From: Bacteroidales bacterium
Lineage (GTDB): Bacteria; Bacteroidota; Bacteroidia; Bacteroidales; VadinHA17
Assembly (NCBI GenBank): GCA_021738535.1
Contig: JAIPBU010000018.1
Location: 1-64,000 of the forward strand
Length of the DNA: 64,000 bases
Direction of reading: 5' to 3'
Under the pieces are notes generated by a model that saw nothing but the letters and a program-made list of their open reading frames with translations, did not search any database and was not told the DNA's origin. Positions 22,715 through 32,160 of the stretch are shown here, piece after piece. The translations under genes were made by a program, and so were the position numbers. Positions within the stretch are counted from its first letter, which is position 1. Each line of letters starts with the position of its first letter.

Positions 22715-24022
22715 CTAATTATTGTCAGTCAATATTAAAAAATCAGCTACAATAAAAGTACTTCCTCCAATAAATACCAGGTCATTTTTGCCTGCATTTG
22801 TAATAGCTGCATTATAAGCCTCTTTTACCGTACAATAAGCCTCCCCTTTCAGGAGGTTCTTCGCGGCTATGGATCTCAGTTTGTTTTCATCCATTGCCCT
22901 TGGAACAGATGCCTTTGTAAAATAATAACGGGCATTGCGCGGCATTATATCAAGCATCCCTGCAATATCTTTGTCGCTTACAACACCCAGGATAAAATGT
23001 AAGTTTTCCCTCTCTATCTGCTTTATATGCCTCATTGTCCGCCCTATGGCCTCCACGTTGTGTCCTGAATCGCATATTACAAGGGGATCATTACCTGAAA
23101 TATGCCACCGGCCTGAGAAGCCTGTCGCGGTCCTGACTGAATATAATCCATTTTGAATATGAGTCTTGTCAACTCTCCATTTATCCTTTAACAATTCAAC
23201 AGCCTGGAAAAAAGTAAGCAGGTTATTTAACTGGTAATCCCCGTTCATATCAGTCCACAACTTATTTAAAACAACTTTATTATTACGCTTAACTTCCACA
23301 CATTGTTTTACATGGTCGTCAGTCTCATCCAGCTTACGGACTGAATAATTATCGCTTGCAAAATAAATTTCTGAACCTGTTTCATTCGCTCTTTTTTCAA
23401 AAACCTTCCTCGTCTCATTTCTGTATTCACCTATCACTACAGGAACATTATTTTTTATTATTCCCGCTTTCTCACCTGCTATTGCAGGCAATGTATCGCC
23501 AAGAAACCGAGAATGATCAAAACCTATGTTAGTGATAACAGACAGTATCGGATTCACAATATTGGTGGAATCAAGTCGTCCGCCCATTCCTGTTTCAATT
23601 ATCGCAATATCAATATTTTTATCCCTGAAATATAACATTGCCATTGCCGCAGTCATTTCAAAGAATGAAGGAGAAAGAAGCTTAATGATACTTTTATTTT
23701 CATTCACGAATCCACTTACATAATCTTTACTTATCATCTCTCCGTTTACCCTGATCCTTTCCCTGAAATCTGACAGATGCGGCGATGTGTATAACCCGGT
23801 TCTGTAACCTGCATTCTGCAAAACAGAGGCAAGCATGTGAGACACTGAGCCCTTCCCGTTGGTTCCGGCAATGTGTACCGACTTGTATAACCTGTGCGGA
23901 TTACCGAAATGGTTATCCAGCCTTATCGTTGTGTCCAGATCAGATTTATATGCTGATTTACCAACCCTCTGGTACATGGGCAGGGATGAAAAAAGAAAAT
24001 CAATCGTTTCGGTATAATCCAT
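22715..24022 (-). CDS. folC: Bifunctional folylpolyglutamate synthase/dihydrofolate synthase
   Basis: The 435-residue length fits FolC. The ATP-binding P-loop GTNGKGS is at residues 53-59. The family motif ETGMGGRLDSTN and the FDHSRFLGDT segment follow, with CDSGHN in the C-terminal Mur-ligase-like domain. FolC ligates glutamate to dihydropteroate and then extends the polyglutamate tail of folates in the cytoplasm. It starts at an ATG and is divergent from phoH, with 125 bp between them. Confidence 0.95.
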   Translation of the reverse strand: MDYTETIDFLFSSLPMYQRVGKSAYKSDLDTTIRLDNHFGNPHRLYKSVHIAGTNGKGSVSHMLASVLQNAGYRTGLYTSPHLSDFRERIRVNGEMISKDYVSGFVNENKSIIKLLSPSFFEMTAAMAMLYFRDKNIDIAIIETGMGGRLDSTNIVNPILSVITNIGFDHSRFLGDTLPAIAGEKAGIIKNNVPVVIGEYRNETRKVFEKRANETGSEIYFASDNYSVRKLDETDDHVKQCVEVKRNNKVVLNKLWTDMNGDYQLNNLLTFFQAVELLKDKWRVDKTHIQNGLYSVRTATGFSGRWHISGNDPLVICDSGHNVEAIGRTMRHIKQIERENLHFILGVVSDKDIAGMLDIMPRNARYYFTKASVPRAMDENKLRSIAAKNLLKGEAYCTVKEAYNAAITNAGKNDLVFIGGSTFIVADFLILTDNN

Positions 24023-24062
24023 TAAATTGTTAGTTAATTGTGCAAAATAAATAAATTTACTA

Positions 24063-24093
24063 TTTCAATTGAGCTTTACAGGGCCTATTTTTG
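24063..24093 (+). promoter_or_regulatory. Candidate promoter of the phoH-type gene
   Basis: A TATTTTTG -7 box at 24086-24093 lies 20 bases after a TTT -33 element at 24063-24065. The predicted start of transcription is about 50 bases before the ATG at 24148. Confidence 0.5.
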
Positions 24094-24147
24094 TCAGGTA
24101 CTAAATAGTTTAACAGGTAATATTACATTGCAAAATAAGATCAGTAC

Positions 24148-25473
24148 ATGAATAACAAGAAAATATTTATCATAGACACCAATGTATTACTGCATGATTT
24201 CAGCTCTATTTATAAATTCCAGGAGAACGACATTATTATACCCATTGTTGTCCTTGAGGAACTTGACAGGTTTAAAAAGGGTAATGATCTGATCAATTTT
24301 CACGCAAGGGAATTTACAAGGGAACTGGACAAAATATCCGGGGATGATCTTTTAAACAGCGGCATACCACTTGGTGATAACCTTGGCAAATTATACATTG
24401 AGACAGGCAAGGAATTCAGCGAGAGGGTTACAGCATCATTTCCTGAGAAAACCAGTGATCACAGGATACTTGCGATTGCAGACTATGTATGTAATAAGCA
24501 CAAAACAGAAAGTGTTATCCTTATAACCAAAGACATCAACCTTAGAATGAAGGCCAAATCGCTGGGTATCAAGGCTCAGGATTACGAGAACGATAAAGTG
24601 GCTAATATTGACGATCTGTATAAGGGCATTGAGACCATAGGGGATATTGAAAGCGAAAGGATTGATAAATTATATGAAGAACCTGAGGGTATAAATGTTG
24701 ATGATATGGGGCTGGATATTCATCCTGAGGGTCACCAGTTTTATATATTAAAGAATAACGGTTCAAGTGCTCTGGCACATTATAACCCTGCTACTAAACT
24801 TGTTAACAGGATAATAAAACAAACAACCTACGGCATTGATCCACGTAATGCGGAGCAGACATTTGCCATTGAAGCTCTGACGAACCCTGAAATACAGCTG
24901 GTGGCACTTACCGGCAAAGCAGGAACGGGTAAAACACTGCTGGCTCTTGCTTCTGCCCTTCAGCAACATAAAAGATACAAGCAGATTTTCCTGGCAAGGC
25001 CTATTGTTCCTCTTGCAAACAGGGACCTGGGCTTCCTTCCGGGCGATGTAAAGGAAAAAATTGATCCTTACATGCAGCCGCTATTCGATAATCTTACAGT
25101 AATTAAACATAAATTCAGTCACCAGAGCCCGGAATTTATCAGGATAAATGATATGATTAAGGAGGAAAAGCTTGTTATTACGCCCCTGGCCTATATAAGG
25201 GGCAGGAGTCTTTCAAGTATTTTCTTTATAGTAGATGAGGCACAAAATCTTACTCCTCACGAAATAAAAACCATTATTACCAGGGCCGGAGAAGACACAA
25301 AAATGATTTTTACAGGTGACATCGAACAAATTGACTCACCTTATCTTGATATCGGATCAAACGGATTATCATACCTTACTGACAAGATGAAGGGACAGGA
25401 TATCTTTGCACATGTAAACCTTGTTAAGGGAGAAAGAAGTTTTCTCTCAGAACTGGCCAGCCGAATATTATAG
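24148..25473 (+). CDS. PhoH-family ATPase with N-terminal PIN domain (PhoH2 type)
   Basis: The 441-residue protein has two domains. The N-terminal PIN ribonuclease domain (about 5-140) starts with IIDTNVLLHD and keeps its acidic residues (VVLEELDRFK, TKDINLRMKA). The C-terminal PhoH ATPase (about 215-435) has Walker A GKAGTGKT at 257-263 and Walker B IFFIVDEAQ at 358-366, followed by MIFTGDIEQID. PhoH2 proteins are described as RNA helicase/RNase fusions and many occur next to an antitoxin gene. None is visible here, and this long form (YlaK-like) is a common chromosomal protein in Bacteroidota. A role in RNA turnover is inferred from the family. Confidence 0.93.
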   Translation: MNNKKIFIIDTNVLLHDFSSIYKFQENDIIIPIVVLEELDRFKKGNDLINFHAREFTRELDKISGDDLLNSGIPLGDNLGKLYIETGKEFSERVTASFPEKTSDHRILAIADYVCNKHKTESVILITKDINLRMKAKSLGIKAQDYENDKVANIDDLYKGIETIGDIESERIDKLYEEPEGINVDDMGLDIHPEGHQFYILKNNGSSALAHYNPATKLVNRIIKQTTYGIDPRNAEQTFAIEALTNPEIQLVALTGKAGTGKTLLALASALQQHKRYKQIFLARPIVPLANRDLGFLPGDVKEKIDPYMQPLFDNLTVIKHKFSHQSPEFIRINDMIKEEKLVITPLAYIRGRSLSSIFFIVDEAQNLTPHEIKTIITRAGEDTKMIFTGDIEQIDSPYLDIGSNGLSYLTDKMKGQDIFAHVNLVKGERSFLSELASRIL

Positions 25474-25539
25474 CCGTTGAATATTAATTTGCAATCAATT
25501 AATATTTTTTGGATATTCCAGAATAAAAAAAACTAGCGA

Positions 25540-26037
25540 ATGGAACGTAATCTTATACTTGTCAGACACGGGAAAGCCTGCCAGCTTGATGCTTTTGAAA
25601 AAGATATTGACAGAACCTTAACAACCAGGGGAGTTAATGACGGATACCTGGTAGCAAAGGATTTATTTAAGAAGGGATATAAGCCCGATATTATCTTAAG
25701 CAGTCCTGCCACAAGAGCATTGCATACCGCTTTGATTTTTGAGCGTGTAATGGGCACAGGGACTGAAAAGATCAGCATCATTGAGAATCTGTATCATGGC
25801 ATGGGTTCAAATGTCATGAGGGAGTTGTTTAACCAGCCGGACGATGTCTCAAGCATTGCTGTATTTTCCCATAACCCCGGAATTACTGATATGGCCGGGC
25901 ACCTTACAAAGGGAGCAACAAATTTTTTACCCACCACGGGTGCAGCCATAATAAAATACCATACAGATAGTTGGTCAGACATAAGTTCATCTGATCCCGA
26001 TGATTATTTTTTCATCAAACCAAAGGAGCTCAAATAA
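25540..26037 (+). CDS. SixA-type histidine phosphatase
   Basis: This 165-residue protein has the RHG catalytic motif of the phosphoglycerate-mutase-like superfamily at residues 9-11 (LVRHGKA). SSPATRALHTA and SHNPGIT follow, the latter with the second catalytic His. Its small size and the HGKA variant match SixA, which removes phosphate from phosphohistidine in His-Asp phosphorelay or PTS proteins. The target here is unknown. It lies 66 bases after phoH on the same strand and may be co-transcribed with it. Confidence 0.88.
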   Translation: MERNLILVRHGKACQLDAFEKDIDRTLTTRGVNDGYLVAKDLFKKGYKPDIILSSPATRALHTALIFERVMGTGTEKISIIENLYHGMGSNVMRELFNQPDDVSSIAVFSHNPGITDMAGHLTKGATNFLPTTGAAIIKYHTDSWSDISSSDPDDYFFIKPKELK

Positions 26038-26056
26038 GCACAATACTCTTATTTGA
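26030..26056 (+). other. AT-rich hairpin over the sixA-like stop codon
   Basis: TCAAATAAG pairs perfectly with CTTATTTGA (9 bp) around a 9-base loop. The stem includes the TAA stop of the upstream gene. No T-run follows on the plus strand, so it is not a standard terminator; it may end or stabilise the upstream message. Confidence 0.3.
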
Positions 26057-26069
26057 AGCTAAAAATACT

Positions 26070-26077
26070 TACTTTTG
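26070..26077 (+). promoter_or_regulatory. Candidate -7 box for the mtaB operon
   Basis: TACTTTTG fits TAnnTTTG and lies 20 bases before the mtaB ATG. No good -33 element is seen at the usual spacing, so support is limited. Confidence 0.4.
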
Positions 26078-26097
26078 CAAGCCCAAGCTGAGCAAAA

Positions 26098-27390
26098 ATG
26101 AGTACAGTTAAATCCAGAGTAGCATTCCACACTTTCGGGTGCAAGCTTAATTTTTCAGAGACTTCTGCTATGAGCAGGAAGCTCGAGGAAAATAGTTTCA
26201 TCCCTGTATCTTTTAACGAAGAGGCTGAAATATATGTTATACACGGTTGCACTGTAACTGAATCTGCTGACAGGAAATGCAGACAGGCAATAAATAAAAT
26301 TTTACGCAGGTCTCCTGATGCATTTATTGTAGTTGCAGGTTGCTATGCACAGCTCCGGCACAAGGAAATTGCCACTATCCCCGGTGTCGATCTCGTGCTT
26401 GGTACTGGTGAAAAATATGACATTGTAAAATATTTACAAAACATTGAAAAGCGCAGTAAAACAGAAGTGCATAACTGCGAAACTGATCAAATACGGCTGT
26501 TTAATTCATCCTACTCAATGGGCGACCGTACACGTTCTTTCCTAAAGGTACAGGATGGGTGTAATTACAACTGTTCTTATTGTACCATCCCTAAGGCCAG
26601 GGGGAGAAGCAGGAATCAACCCGTAAGTAAGTGTATGGATGAAGCAAACAGTATAGCTGAAAAAGGAATAAAAGAAATAGTACTTACCGGGGTCAATATT
26701 GGAGATTTTGGCAGATCAACGGGAGAATCATTCCTTGAATTACTCGAAGGTCTTGTCAAAGTGGACGGAATAGAACGATACAGGATCTCATCGGTTGAAC
26801 CAGATCTTCTGTCAGATGAAATAATTGAGTTTGCTGCACATAACAGGAAAATCATGCCTCATTTCCACTTACCTCTCCAGAGCGGCAATAACAGAATACT
26901 CGGAAAAATGAGGAGAAGGTACACAAGGGAAGTTTTTACATCCCGGGTAAATAAAATTCGTAAGGAAATACCCCTGGCCGGAATCGGTGCAGATGTTATT
27001 ACCGGATTCCCCGGCGAAGGAGAAGAAGAATTTAATGATACATATAGATTTTTAGAAAATACTGATGTATCATATCTTCATGTTTTCAGCTATTCAAAAC
27101 GATCGGGTACACCGGCAGCGATTATGGATGAACAGGTGGATAAGAAGGTTAAAAACCTCAGGAGTAAAAAACTCCAGGCTCTCTCAGAGAAGAAAAAAAT
27201 GCTTTTTAACAATGAATGCAAAGGTACATGTGTTGAGATACTATGGGAATCTGAAGAGAAGCCCGGTCTGATTGCAGGCTTTACCGGCAATTATATAAGA
27301 GTATTTACAAAATATCAGCCTGCCCTGGAAGGCAGAATAAGTAAGCATATTCTCAGGGATATTGATGAAAATGCTAATTTTGTTGTTTAA
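26098..27390 (+). CDS. mtaB: tRNA (N6-L-threonylcarbamoyladenosine(37)-C(2))-methylthiotransferase
   Basis: This 430-residue radical-SAM methylthiotransferase has three visible parts. The N-terminal MTTase domain has the first-cluster cysteines in FGCKLN, HGCTVTE and AGCYAQ. The radical-SAM cluster is CNYNCSYC (Cys155, 159, 162). A TRAM domain occupies the C-terminus. The FHTFGCKLNFSE start and the CKLN form fit MtaB rather than MiaB or RimO. MtaB adds a methylthio group to t6A37 of tRNAs that read ANN codons, using two 4Fe-4S clusters and SAM. It is the first gene of a tight plus-strand run that extends to the GT2 gene at 29081. Confidence 0.93.
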   Translation: MSTVKSRVAFHTFGCKLNFSETSAMSRKLEENSFIPVSFNEEAEIYVIHGCTVTESADRKCRQAINKILRRSPDAFIVVAGCYAQLRHKEIATIPGVDLVLGTGEKYDIVKYLQNIEKRSKTEVHNCETDQIRLFNSSYSMGDRTRSFLKVQDGCNYNCSYCTIPKARGRSRNQPVSKCMDEANSIAEKGIKEIVLTGVNIGDFGRSTGESFLELLEGLVKVDGIERYRISSVEPDLLSDEIIEFAAHNRKIMPHFHLPLQSGNNRILGKMRRRYTREVFTSRVNKIRKEIPLAGIGADVITGFPGEGEEEFNDTYRFLENTDVSYLHVFSYSKRSGTPAAIMDEQVDKKVKNLRSKKLQALSEKKKMLFNNECKGTCVEILWESEEKPGLIAGFTGNYIRVFTKYQPALEGRISKHILRDIDENANFVV

Positions 27391-27396
27391 ACCTTG

Positions 27397-28194
27397 ATGC
27401 TGATGGACCTCAAAAAGATTTGCAATGATGTTATCAGAATAGCCGGGAGTACCGGTGAATTCATAACAAATGAATCAGACAAGTTTCATATAAACCAGGC
27501 TGTTCAAAAAGGATTACACGATTATGTATCCTATGTTGACCTGGAAGCAGAAAAAAAACTGGTTAAAGAACTATCAGGAATTATTCCGGATGCAGCTTTT
27601 ATCACAGAAGAAGGAACCATTGAAGAGAACTCAGGAAGGTACAGGTGGATAATTGACCCTCTTGACGGAACTACAAACTTCATTCATGGTATCCCTGCAT
27701 ATTCAATAAGCATAGCCCTTACAGACAATCATGATATTAAGCTTGGTGTAATACTGGATGTTAGCTCAGGTGAAATGTTTTGGGCATATAAAGACGGTGG
27801 AGCCTGGTTAAATGATAAAAAAATCAGTGTTTCTGAAGCAGGAAGGCTGGAAGATTGCCTTGTTGCCACAGGCTTTCCGTTCAAGGATTACAATTCTCTT
27901 GGTAATTATATGAATTGCCTTGAATATTTTATAAGCAACACCCAGGGCGTCAGGCGCATAGGGTCTGCCGCTATTGACCTTGCATATGTTGCATGCGGAC
28001 GATTTGATGCCTTTTTTGAATACGGTCTGAATATCTGGGATGTGGCAGCAGGGATAATAATAATAACTGAAGCTGGTGGTATTGTAAGTGACTATTCAGG
28101 AAACAGGGAGAGACTTAACGGGAAAGAAATGATTGCATCAAACAGTAATATCTACAATACTTTCAGCAAGGAAGTAATCAGATTTATGAAATAA
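27397..28194 (+). CDS. Inositol monophosphatase family protein (SuhB-like)
   Basis: The frame opens with TTG at 27394, but ATG at 27397 or 27403 is a more likely start; the second gives MDLKKICNDV. About 265 residues match the inositol monophosphatase family. The metal ligands are seen in TEEGT, DPLDGTTNF and WDVAAG. The family removes phosphate from myo-inositol-1-phosphate and related substrates; in bacteria SuhB also takes part in rRNA transcription. It begins 6 bases after the mtaB stop, so the two are translated from one message. Confidence 0.92.
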   Translation: MLMDLKKICNDVIRIAGSTGEFITNESDKFHINQAVQKGLHDYVSYVDLEAEKKLVKELSGIIPDAAFITEEGTIEENSGRYRWIIDPLDGTTNFIHGIPAYSISIALTDNHDIKLGVILDVSSGEMFWAYKDGGAWLNDKKISVSEAGRLEDCLVATGFPFKDYNSLGNYMNCLEYFISNTQGVRRIGSAAIDLAYVACGRFDAFFEYGLNIWDVAAGIIIITEAGGIVSDYSGNRERLNGKEMIASNSNIYNTFSKEVIRFMK

Positions 28195-28203
28195 TACTGC
28201 CGG

Positions 28204-29088
28204 ATGAAGGCCATTTTTTATTATATATTCCGAGTTTTAAACTGGTTAATTACATTATTGCCCCTGGGCTTACTATATATTTTTTCTCCCCTGTTTTATT
28301 TCATTCTTTATTATTTCCCGGGGTACAGGAAAAGTATAGTAATGAATAATCTGAGAAACTCATTCCCGGAAAAAAGTGATAATGAGCTAAAAATTATATC
28401 AAAAAAATTCTATTGGCACCTTGCCGACCTTTTTATTGAAGTGCTTAAGCTCCAGCATATGAGCAGCAGATCAATAAAAAAAAGATATAAAGTTCTCAAT
28501 CCTGAATTACTTGATAATTTAAGAAAAGAAGGGAAAAGCACCATTGCTGTCTTCGGCCACTATGCTAACTGGGAGTGGATAATAAGTCTGCCCCTGAGTC
28601 TTGATTACAAATGTGTAACAGTATACAAGCCTCTTGCCAACAGGTTTTTTGACAGTTATTTTAAAAAGTTCAGATCCCAGTACGGGCTTGAGCTGATAAC
28701 AATGACTCAAACCGGCAGAACAGTATTCCGATATGAAAAAGGCGGCATAAAAACTCTTCTGGGACTTGTAGCTGATCAGACTCCCCCGAACGGTGAAATC
28801 CAGTACTGGACCCGGTTTCTTAACCAGGACACACCTGTATACCTCGGAATTGAAAAATTATCGCACAAATTTAACATGGCAGTTGTTTTTTTTAATATTG
28901 ATAAAGTTAAGAGAGGTTATTATGAACTACATGCAGAACTGATTTATGAGAATCCCGCGGAATTAGAGCCATATGAGGTTACTGAACTTCACGTCAGGAA
29001 ACTGGAGGAACAGATCAGGAGGAGACCTGAGTTATGGATGTGGTCACACAGGAGATGGAAACATAAAAAACCAGATTCGCATGATTAA
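28204..29088 (+). CDS. Lysophospholipid/lipid A acyltransferase (LpxL/HtrB family)
   Basis: The 294-residue protein has an N-terminal membrane anchor rich in Leu and Phe (about 10-40). It also has the acyltransferase His-x4-Glu motif in GHYANWEW (His119, Glu124). The DQTPP segment and the C-terminal PELWMWSHRRWK are typical of late lipid A acyltransferases. It should transfer an acyl chain to the lipid A precursor at the inner membrane. It follows the phosphatase gene by 9 bases and overlaps the next gene by 8, so it sits in one operon with them. Confidence 0.92.
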   Translation: MKAIFYYIFRVLNWLITLLPLGLLYIFSPLFYFILYYFPGYRKSIVMNNLRNSFPEKSDNELKIISKKFYWHLADLFIEVLKLQHMSSRSIKKRYKVLNPELLDNLRKEGKSTIAVFGHYANWEWIISLPLSLDYKCVTVYKPLANRFFDSYFKKFRSQYGLELITMTQTGRTVFRYEKGGIKTLLGLVADQTPPNGEIQYWTRFLNQDTPVYLGIEKLSHKFNMAVVFFNIDKVKRGYYELHAELIYENPAELEPYEVTELHVRKLEEQIRRRPELWMWSHRRWKHKKPDSHD

Positions 29089-30103
29089 AACAGCCGTAGT
29101 AATCCTCAACTGGAACGGAAAAATGTTTTTGGAGAAGTTTCTTGAAACGGTTAAGAAATACTCACCGGCTGATGCATCAGCAATTTTCATTGCAGATAAT
29201 GGCAGTTCAGATGGCTCATTAAATTACATAAAGAACCAGCACCAGGGGGTTAACGTTATTGACCTGGGAAAAAACCATGGATTTGCGGAAGGATACAACA
29301 GGGCTCTCAACCAAATAAAAGCTGATTACTATGTACTTCTTAATTCTGACATAGAGGTGAGTAAGGGATGGCTGGAGAAAGTTATTGAGTATATGGATAA
29401 GAACCCTGAAGTTGCAGCCTGCCAGCCCAAAATATTAAGCTACAATAGCAGGGATACATTTGAATATGCCGGTGCAGCAGGGGGCTTTATTGATAAATAC
29501 GGTTACCCCTTTTGCCGGGGCCGGATTATGAATAACCTGGAGAAAGATAAGGGTCAGTACAATAATATAAAACAAGTATTCTGGGCAAGCGGGGCCTGCC
29601 TTTTCATAAGATCATCAACCTGGCAGGAAAGCGGAGGATTTGATGCTGGGTTCTTTGCACACATGGAAGAGATTGATCTTTGCTGGAGACTGAATAATGC
29701 CGGAAAAAAGATAATGTATATTCCTTCATCAGAAGTTTTTCATGTTGGTGGCGGAACATTATCCTATGACTCACCCCGGAAAATATATCTTAATTTTCGT
29801 AATAATCTATACCTTCTCTATAAAAATCTTCCCGCCGGGAAAAGAAGGAAAATTCTATTTACAAGAATGATTCTTGATGGCCTGGCTGCCATCAGGTTTT
29901 TGCTTATACTTAAACCGGGCGCCTTTTATAGTATACTAAAGGCACACAGAGATTATTACAGGAACAGGAATAAGCTGAAAAAAGCCGAAATACCAGTGGA
30001 TAAGGATAATATTTTATCTTACAACAAGCTTATATATAACAGAAGTATTGTTTTTGCTTACTTTTTCAGGAGAAAAAAAAGATTCCCGGATCTGAAGATG
30101 TAA
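29081..30103 (+). CDS. Family 2 glycosyltransferase
   Basis: The longest frame begins at 28973, but the GT2 fold starts at the ATG at 29081 (MIKTAVVILNWNGK), overlapping the acyltransferase stop by 8 bases. The 340-residue protein has the nucleotide-sugar motifs ADNGSSDGS and LLNSDIEV (the DxD-like acid site), and GGFDAGFFAHMEEIDLCWR with the base region. It resembles rhamnosyl- or other WbbL-like transferases that build surface glycans. Its position after an LpxL-type gene suggests lipopolysaccharide assembly. The acceptor is not known. It is convergent with ppa, with a 9-base gap. Confidence 0.92.
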   Translation: MIKTAVVILNWNGKMFLEKFLETVKKYSPADASAIFIADNGSSDGSLNYIKNQHQGVNVIDLGKNHGFAEGYNRALNQIKADYYVLLNSDIEVSKGWLEKVIEYMDKNPEVAACQPKILSYNSRDTFEYAGAAGGFIDKYGYPFCRGRIMNNLEKDKGQYNNIKQVFWASGACLFIRSSTWQESGGFDAGFFAHMEEIDLCWRLNNAGKKIMYIPSSEVFHVGGGTLSYDSPRKIYLNFRNNLYLLYKNLPAGKRRKILFTRMILDGLAAIRFLLILKPGAFYSILKAHRDYYRNRNKLKKAEIPVDKDNILSYNKLIYNRSIVFAYFFRRKKRFPDLKM

Positions 30104-30112
30104 ACGAAATAG

Positions 30113-30784
30113 TCATACTGAAGAAACAGCATCATCCAGGGGCTCAAACTTCTTCCTGTAATCCTCCATTGATCTAATAATAATTTCGCGGGCTTCTTCC
30201 AGACCGAAGGTATGGGTAATCTCAACATCAGCCTCGTTACCCGGCAAATCCTTATAAGTAAGGAAATAATGCTTCAGCCTGTTAACAACTACTTCAGGAA
30301 GGTCAGATATATCCTTATAGGGAGCATAAACAGCATCATTATATAATACTGCTATCAGTTTATCATCCGCCTCATTCCCGTCTATCATTCTGAATCCACC
30401 TATTGGTCTTGCCTTAACAAGTATATTTCCATGAGTTATACCTTTTTCAGTCAAAACACAAATATCAACCGGATCCTTATCACCAACAATAGAATCACGC
30501 CCTGTCTTTTTGCGGCAGAAGTCGGCCACTTTCTCACCACTGTAGGTCAGAGGCAGGAAGCCATAAAGCGCAGGCACTACATTTGAGTACTTCTGGGGTC
30601 TGTCAAGCCTGAGGTAACCACTTGTTTTATCAACCTCGTATTTCACGGTATCTGTAGGCACCATCTCAATAAAACATGTAACAATCTCAGGTGCATCTTC
30701 TCCAATATCTATACCGTGCCATGGATGCGACTTATATCTTAATCCGAGCAATTTCGAAATGGGATCCATTAATTTATCATACAT
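30113..30784 (-). CDS. ppa: Inorganic pyrophosphatase (family I)
   Basis: The 223-residue protein has the family I motifs: VKYEVDKTSG, LDRPQKYSNVVPALYGFLP and GDKDPVDICVL, which holds the metal-binding aspartates. It hydrolyses pyrophosphate to drive biosynthesis in the cytoplasm. The length is slightly above the E. coli enzyme and fits the Bacteroidota form. It lies 21 bases downstream of murF on the same strand. Confidence 0.95.
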   Translation of the reverse strand: MYDKLMDPISKLLGLRYKSHPWHGIDIGEDAPEIVTCFIEMVPTDTVKYEVDKTSGYLRLDRPQKYSNVVPALYGFLPLTYSGEKVADFCRKKTGRDSIVGDKDPVDICVLTEKGITHGNILVKARPIGGFRMIDGNEADDKLIAVLYNDAVYAPYKDISDLPEVVVNRLKHYFLTYKDLPGNEADVEITHTFGLEEAREIIIRSMEDYRKKFEPLDDAVSSV

Positions 30785-30805
30785 AATTGTCTGTTTTTTT
30801 ATTTA

Positions 30806-32101
30806 CTACATTAACCCGTAAATCTTCTCCAGTCCCAGGGCCCGTGAGCCTTTTATTAACACAAGGCTGTTTCTTACCGGGTTTTCTGAAAGGTATGTAA
30901 CAAGATCATCCCTTGAAACGAAAGATTTGAATTCATATTTTTCTGCAAGAGAATGAAAGGTCTTTCCGATCAGTAAAATATTCCAATCCCTGCAGGCGGA
31001 AAGTTTACGGAGTACTTTTTCATGTTCTTCAATCCTGAAATCTCCCAGTTCCAGCATGTCTCCCAGGATAACTGTCTTGCTATCACCGGGATATTGACCG
31101 AAGGATTCAATTGCACTATCCATGCTAACCGGGTTGGCATTATATGAATCGCAAATCAATGTGTTTTTACCTGTTTTAAAAATCTGAGACCTGTTATTAT
31201 CAGGCAAATATGACTCTATTGCAGTTTGCAGTTTCTCAGGTACCACCTTGAAATAAAGGCCAACAGATAAACTGGCAAGGATATTCTCAACATTATGTAA
31301 GCCAAAAAGATTTGTATCCAGCGTGAAACGTTGATTGTCAAGCTGAAGTTGTATTATTAACTCAGGGGATTGTTCTACTCCGGATATTTCAACATTATGC
31401 TTGCCGGGTTTGGCATAAGTCACGTTTGTCAATTTTCTTCTCCTTACCTCCTGGTGCAAGACTTCATCATTCTCATTATAAAAAACCACCCCGTTATTTT
31501 CTTCCAGGTAATCATACAATTCTGTTTTTGCCTCAATAACGCCCTGGTAAGAGCCGAATCCTTCCAAATGGGCTTTACCAATATTGGTAATAAGTCCATA
31601 ATCAGGTTTTGCTATCCGGCACAGGTGCTTAATCTCTCCTTTATGATTAGCCCCCATCTCTACTATCATAAATTCAGCATCTTCAGGACAGGTAAGCAGG
31701 GTAACAGGAACTCCTATATGATTATTAAGATTTCCCCTTGTATAATGTATATCGAATCTTTTTGAAAGGATTCTTGACAGGATTTCCTTTGTCGTGGTTT
31801 TACCATTACTTCCGGTTATAGCAAGTACGGGTATGTTCAATATCTCTCTTCTGCTGAGGGCAACTGCCTGCAGTTCTTCAAGAACATTATCTACCAGGAT
31901 TGTTTTTGATGATTGGAAAAGCGGATTATCAATAACTGCACACCTGGCTCCTTTTTCCAGGGCATCGGGGACAAATTTGTTCCCATCATAATTTTCTCCT
32001 CTCAGGGCAAAAAACACTTCTCCACCTGCAATATGCCGGGAGTCTGTAGATAGCCTGAAACTACTATCCTTCAACCACTTATAAATCTCTTTTGTTTTCA
32101 T
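30806..32101 (-). CDS. murF: UDP-N-acetylmuramoyl-tripeptide--D-alanyl-D-alanine ligase
   Basis: The 431-residue protein has the Mur-ligase three-domain layout: N-terminal UDP-binding domain (FFALRGENYDGNKF), ATP domain with GSNGKTTTK at 97-105, MGANHKGEI and NIGKAHLEGFGS, and a C-terminal domain with DSYNANP. MurF adds D-Ala-D-Ala to the UDP-MurNAc-tripeptide, the last cytoplasmic step of the wall precursor. Its ATG lies only two bases beyond the T-run of a hairpin that follows gldJ. Expression therefore needs read-through of that hairpin or a promoter inside it. Confidence 0.95.
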   Translation of the reverse strand: MKTKEIYKWLKDSSFRLSTDSRHIAGGEVFFALRGENYDGNKFVPDALEKGARCAVIDNPLFQSSKTILVDNVLEELQAVALSRREILNIPVLAITGSNGKTTTKEILSRILSKRFDIHYTRGNLNNHIGVPVTLLTCPEDAEFMIVEMGANHKGEIKHLCRIAKPDYGLITNIGKAHLEGFGSYQGVIEAKTELYDYLEENNGVVFYNENDEVLHQEVRRRKLTNVTYAKPGKHNVEISGVEQSPELIIQLQLDNQRFTLDTNLFGLHNVENILASLSVGLYFKVVPEKLQTAIESYLPDNNRSQIFKTGKNTLICDSYNANPVSMDSAIESFGQYPGDSKTVILGDMLELGDFRIEEHEKVLRKLSACRDWNILLIGKTFHSLAEKYEFKSFVSRDDLVTYLSENPVRNSLVLIKGSRALGLEKIYGLM

Positions 32102-32103
32102 TC

Positions 32104-32139
32104 AAAAAAAACCTCATTACGGTTACCCATAATGAGGTT
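32104..32139 (-). terminator. Terminator or attenuator between gldJ and murF
   Basis: On the minus strand AACCTCATTA and TAATGAGGTT form a perfect 10-bp stem with a 10-base loop, followed by a run of eight T residues (32104-32111). It ends gldJ, yet murF starts immediately after the T-run. It could act as a terminator with partial read-through. Confidence 0.85.
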
Positions 32140-32160
32140 ATCATAAGTTTTAAAAAGTTT

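Noticed and set aside
24148-26037. PhoH2 (PIN-PhoH) gene considered as a toxin-antitoxin module
   Set aside because: No small antitoxin gene lies upstream, and the neighbour is a SixA-like phosphatase. The long YlaK-like form is a usual chromosomal gene.
28973-29080. Upstream extension of the GT2 frame
   Set aside because: It lies inside the acyltransferase gene; the GT2 fold begins exactly at the ATG at 29081.
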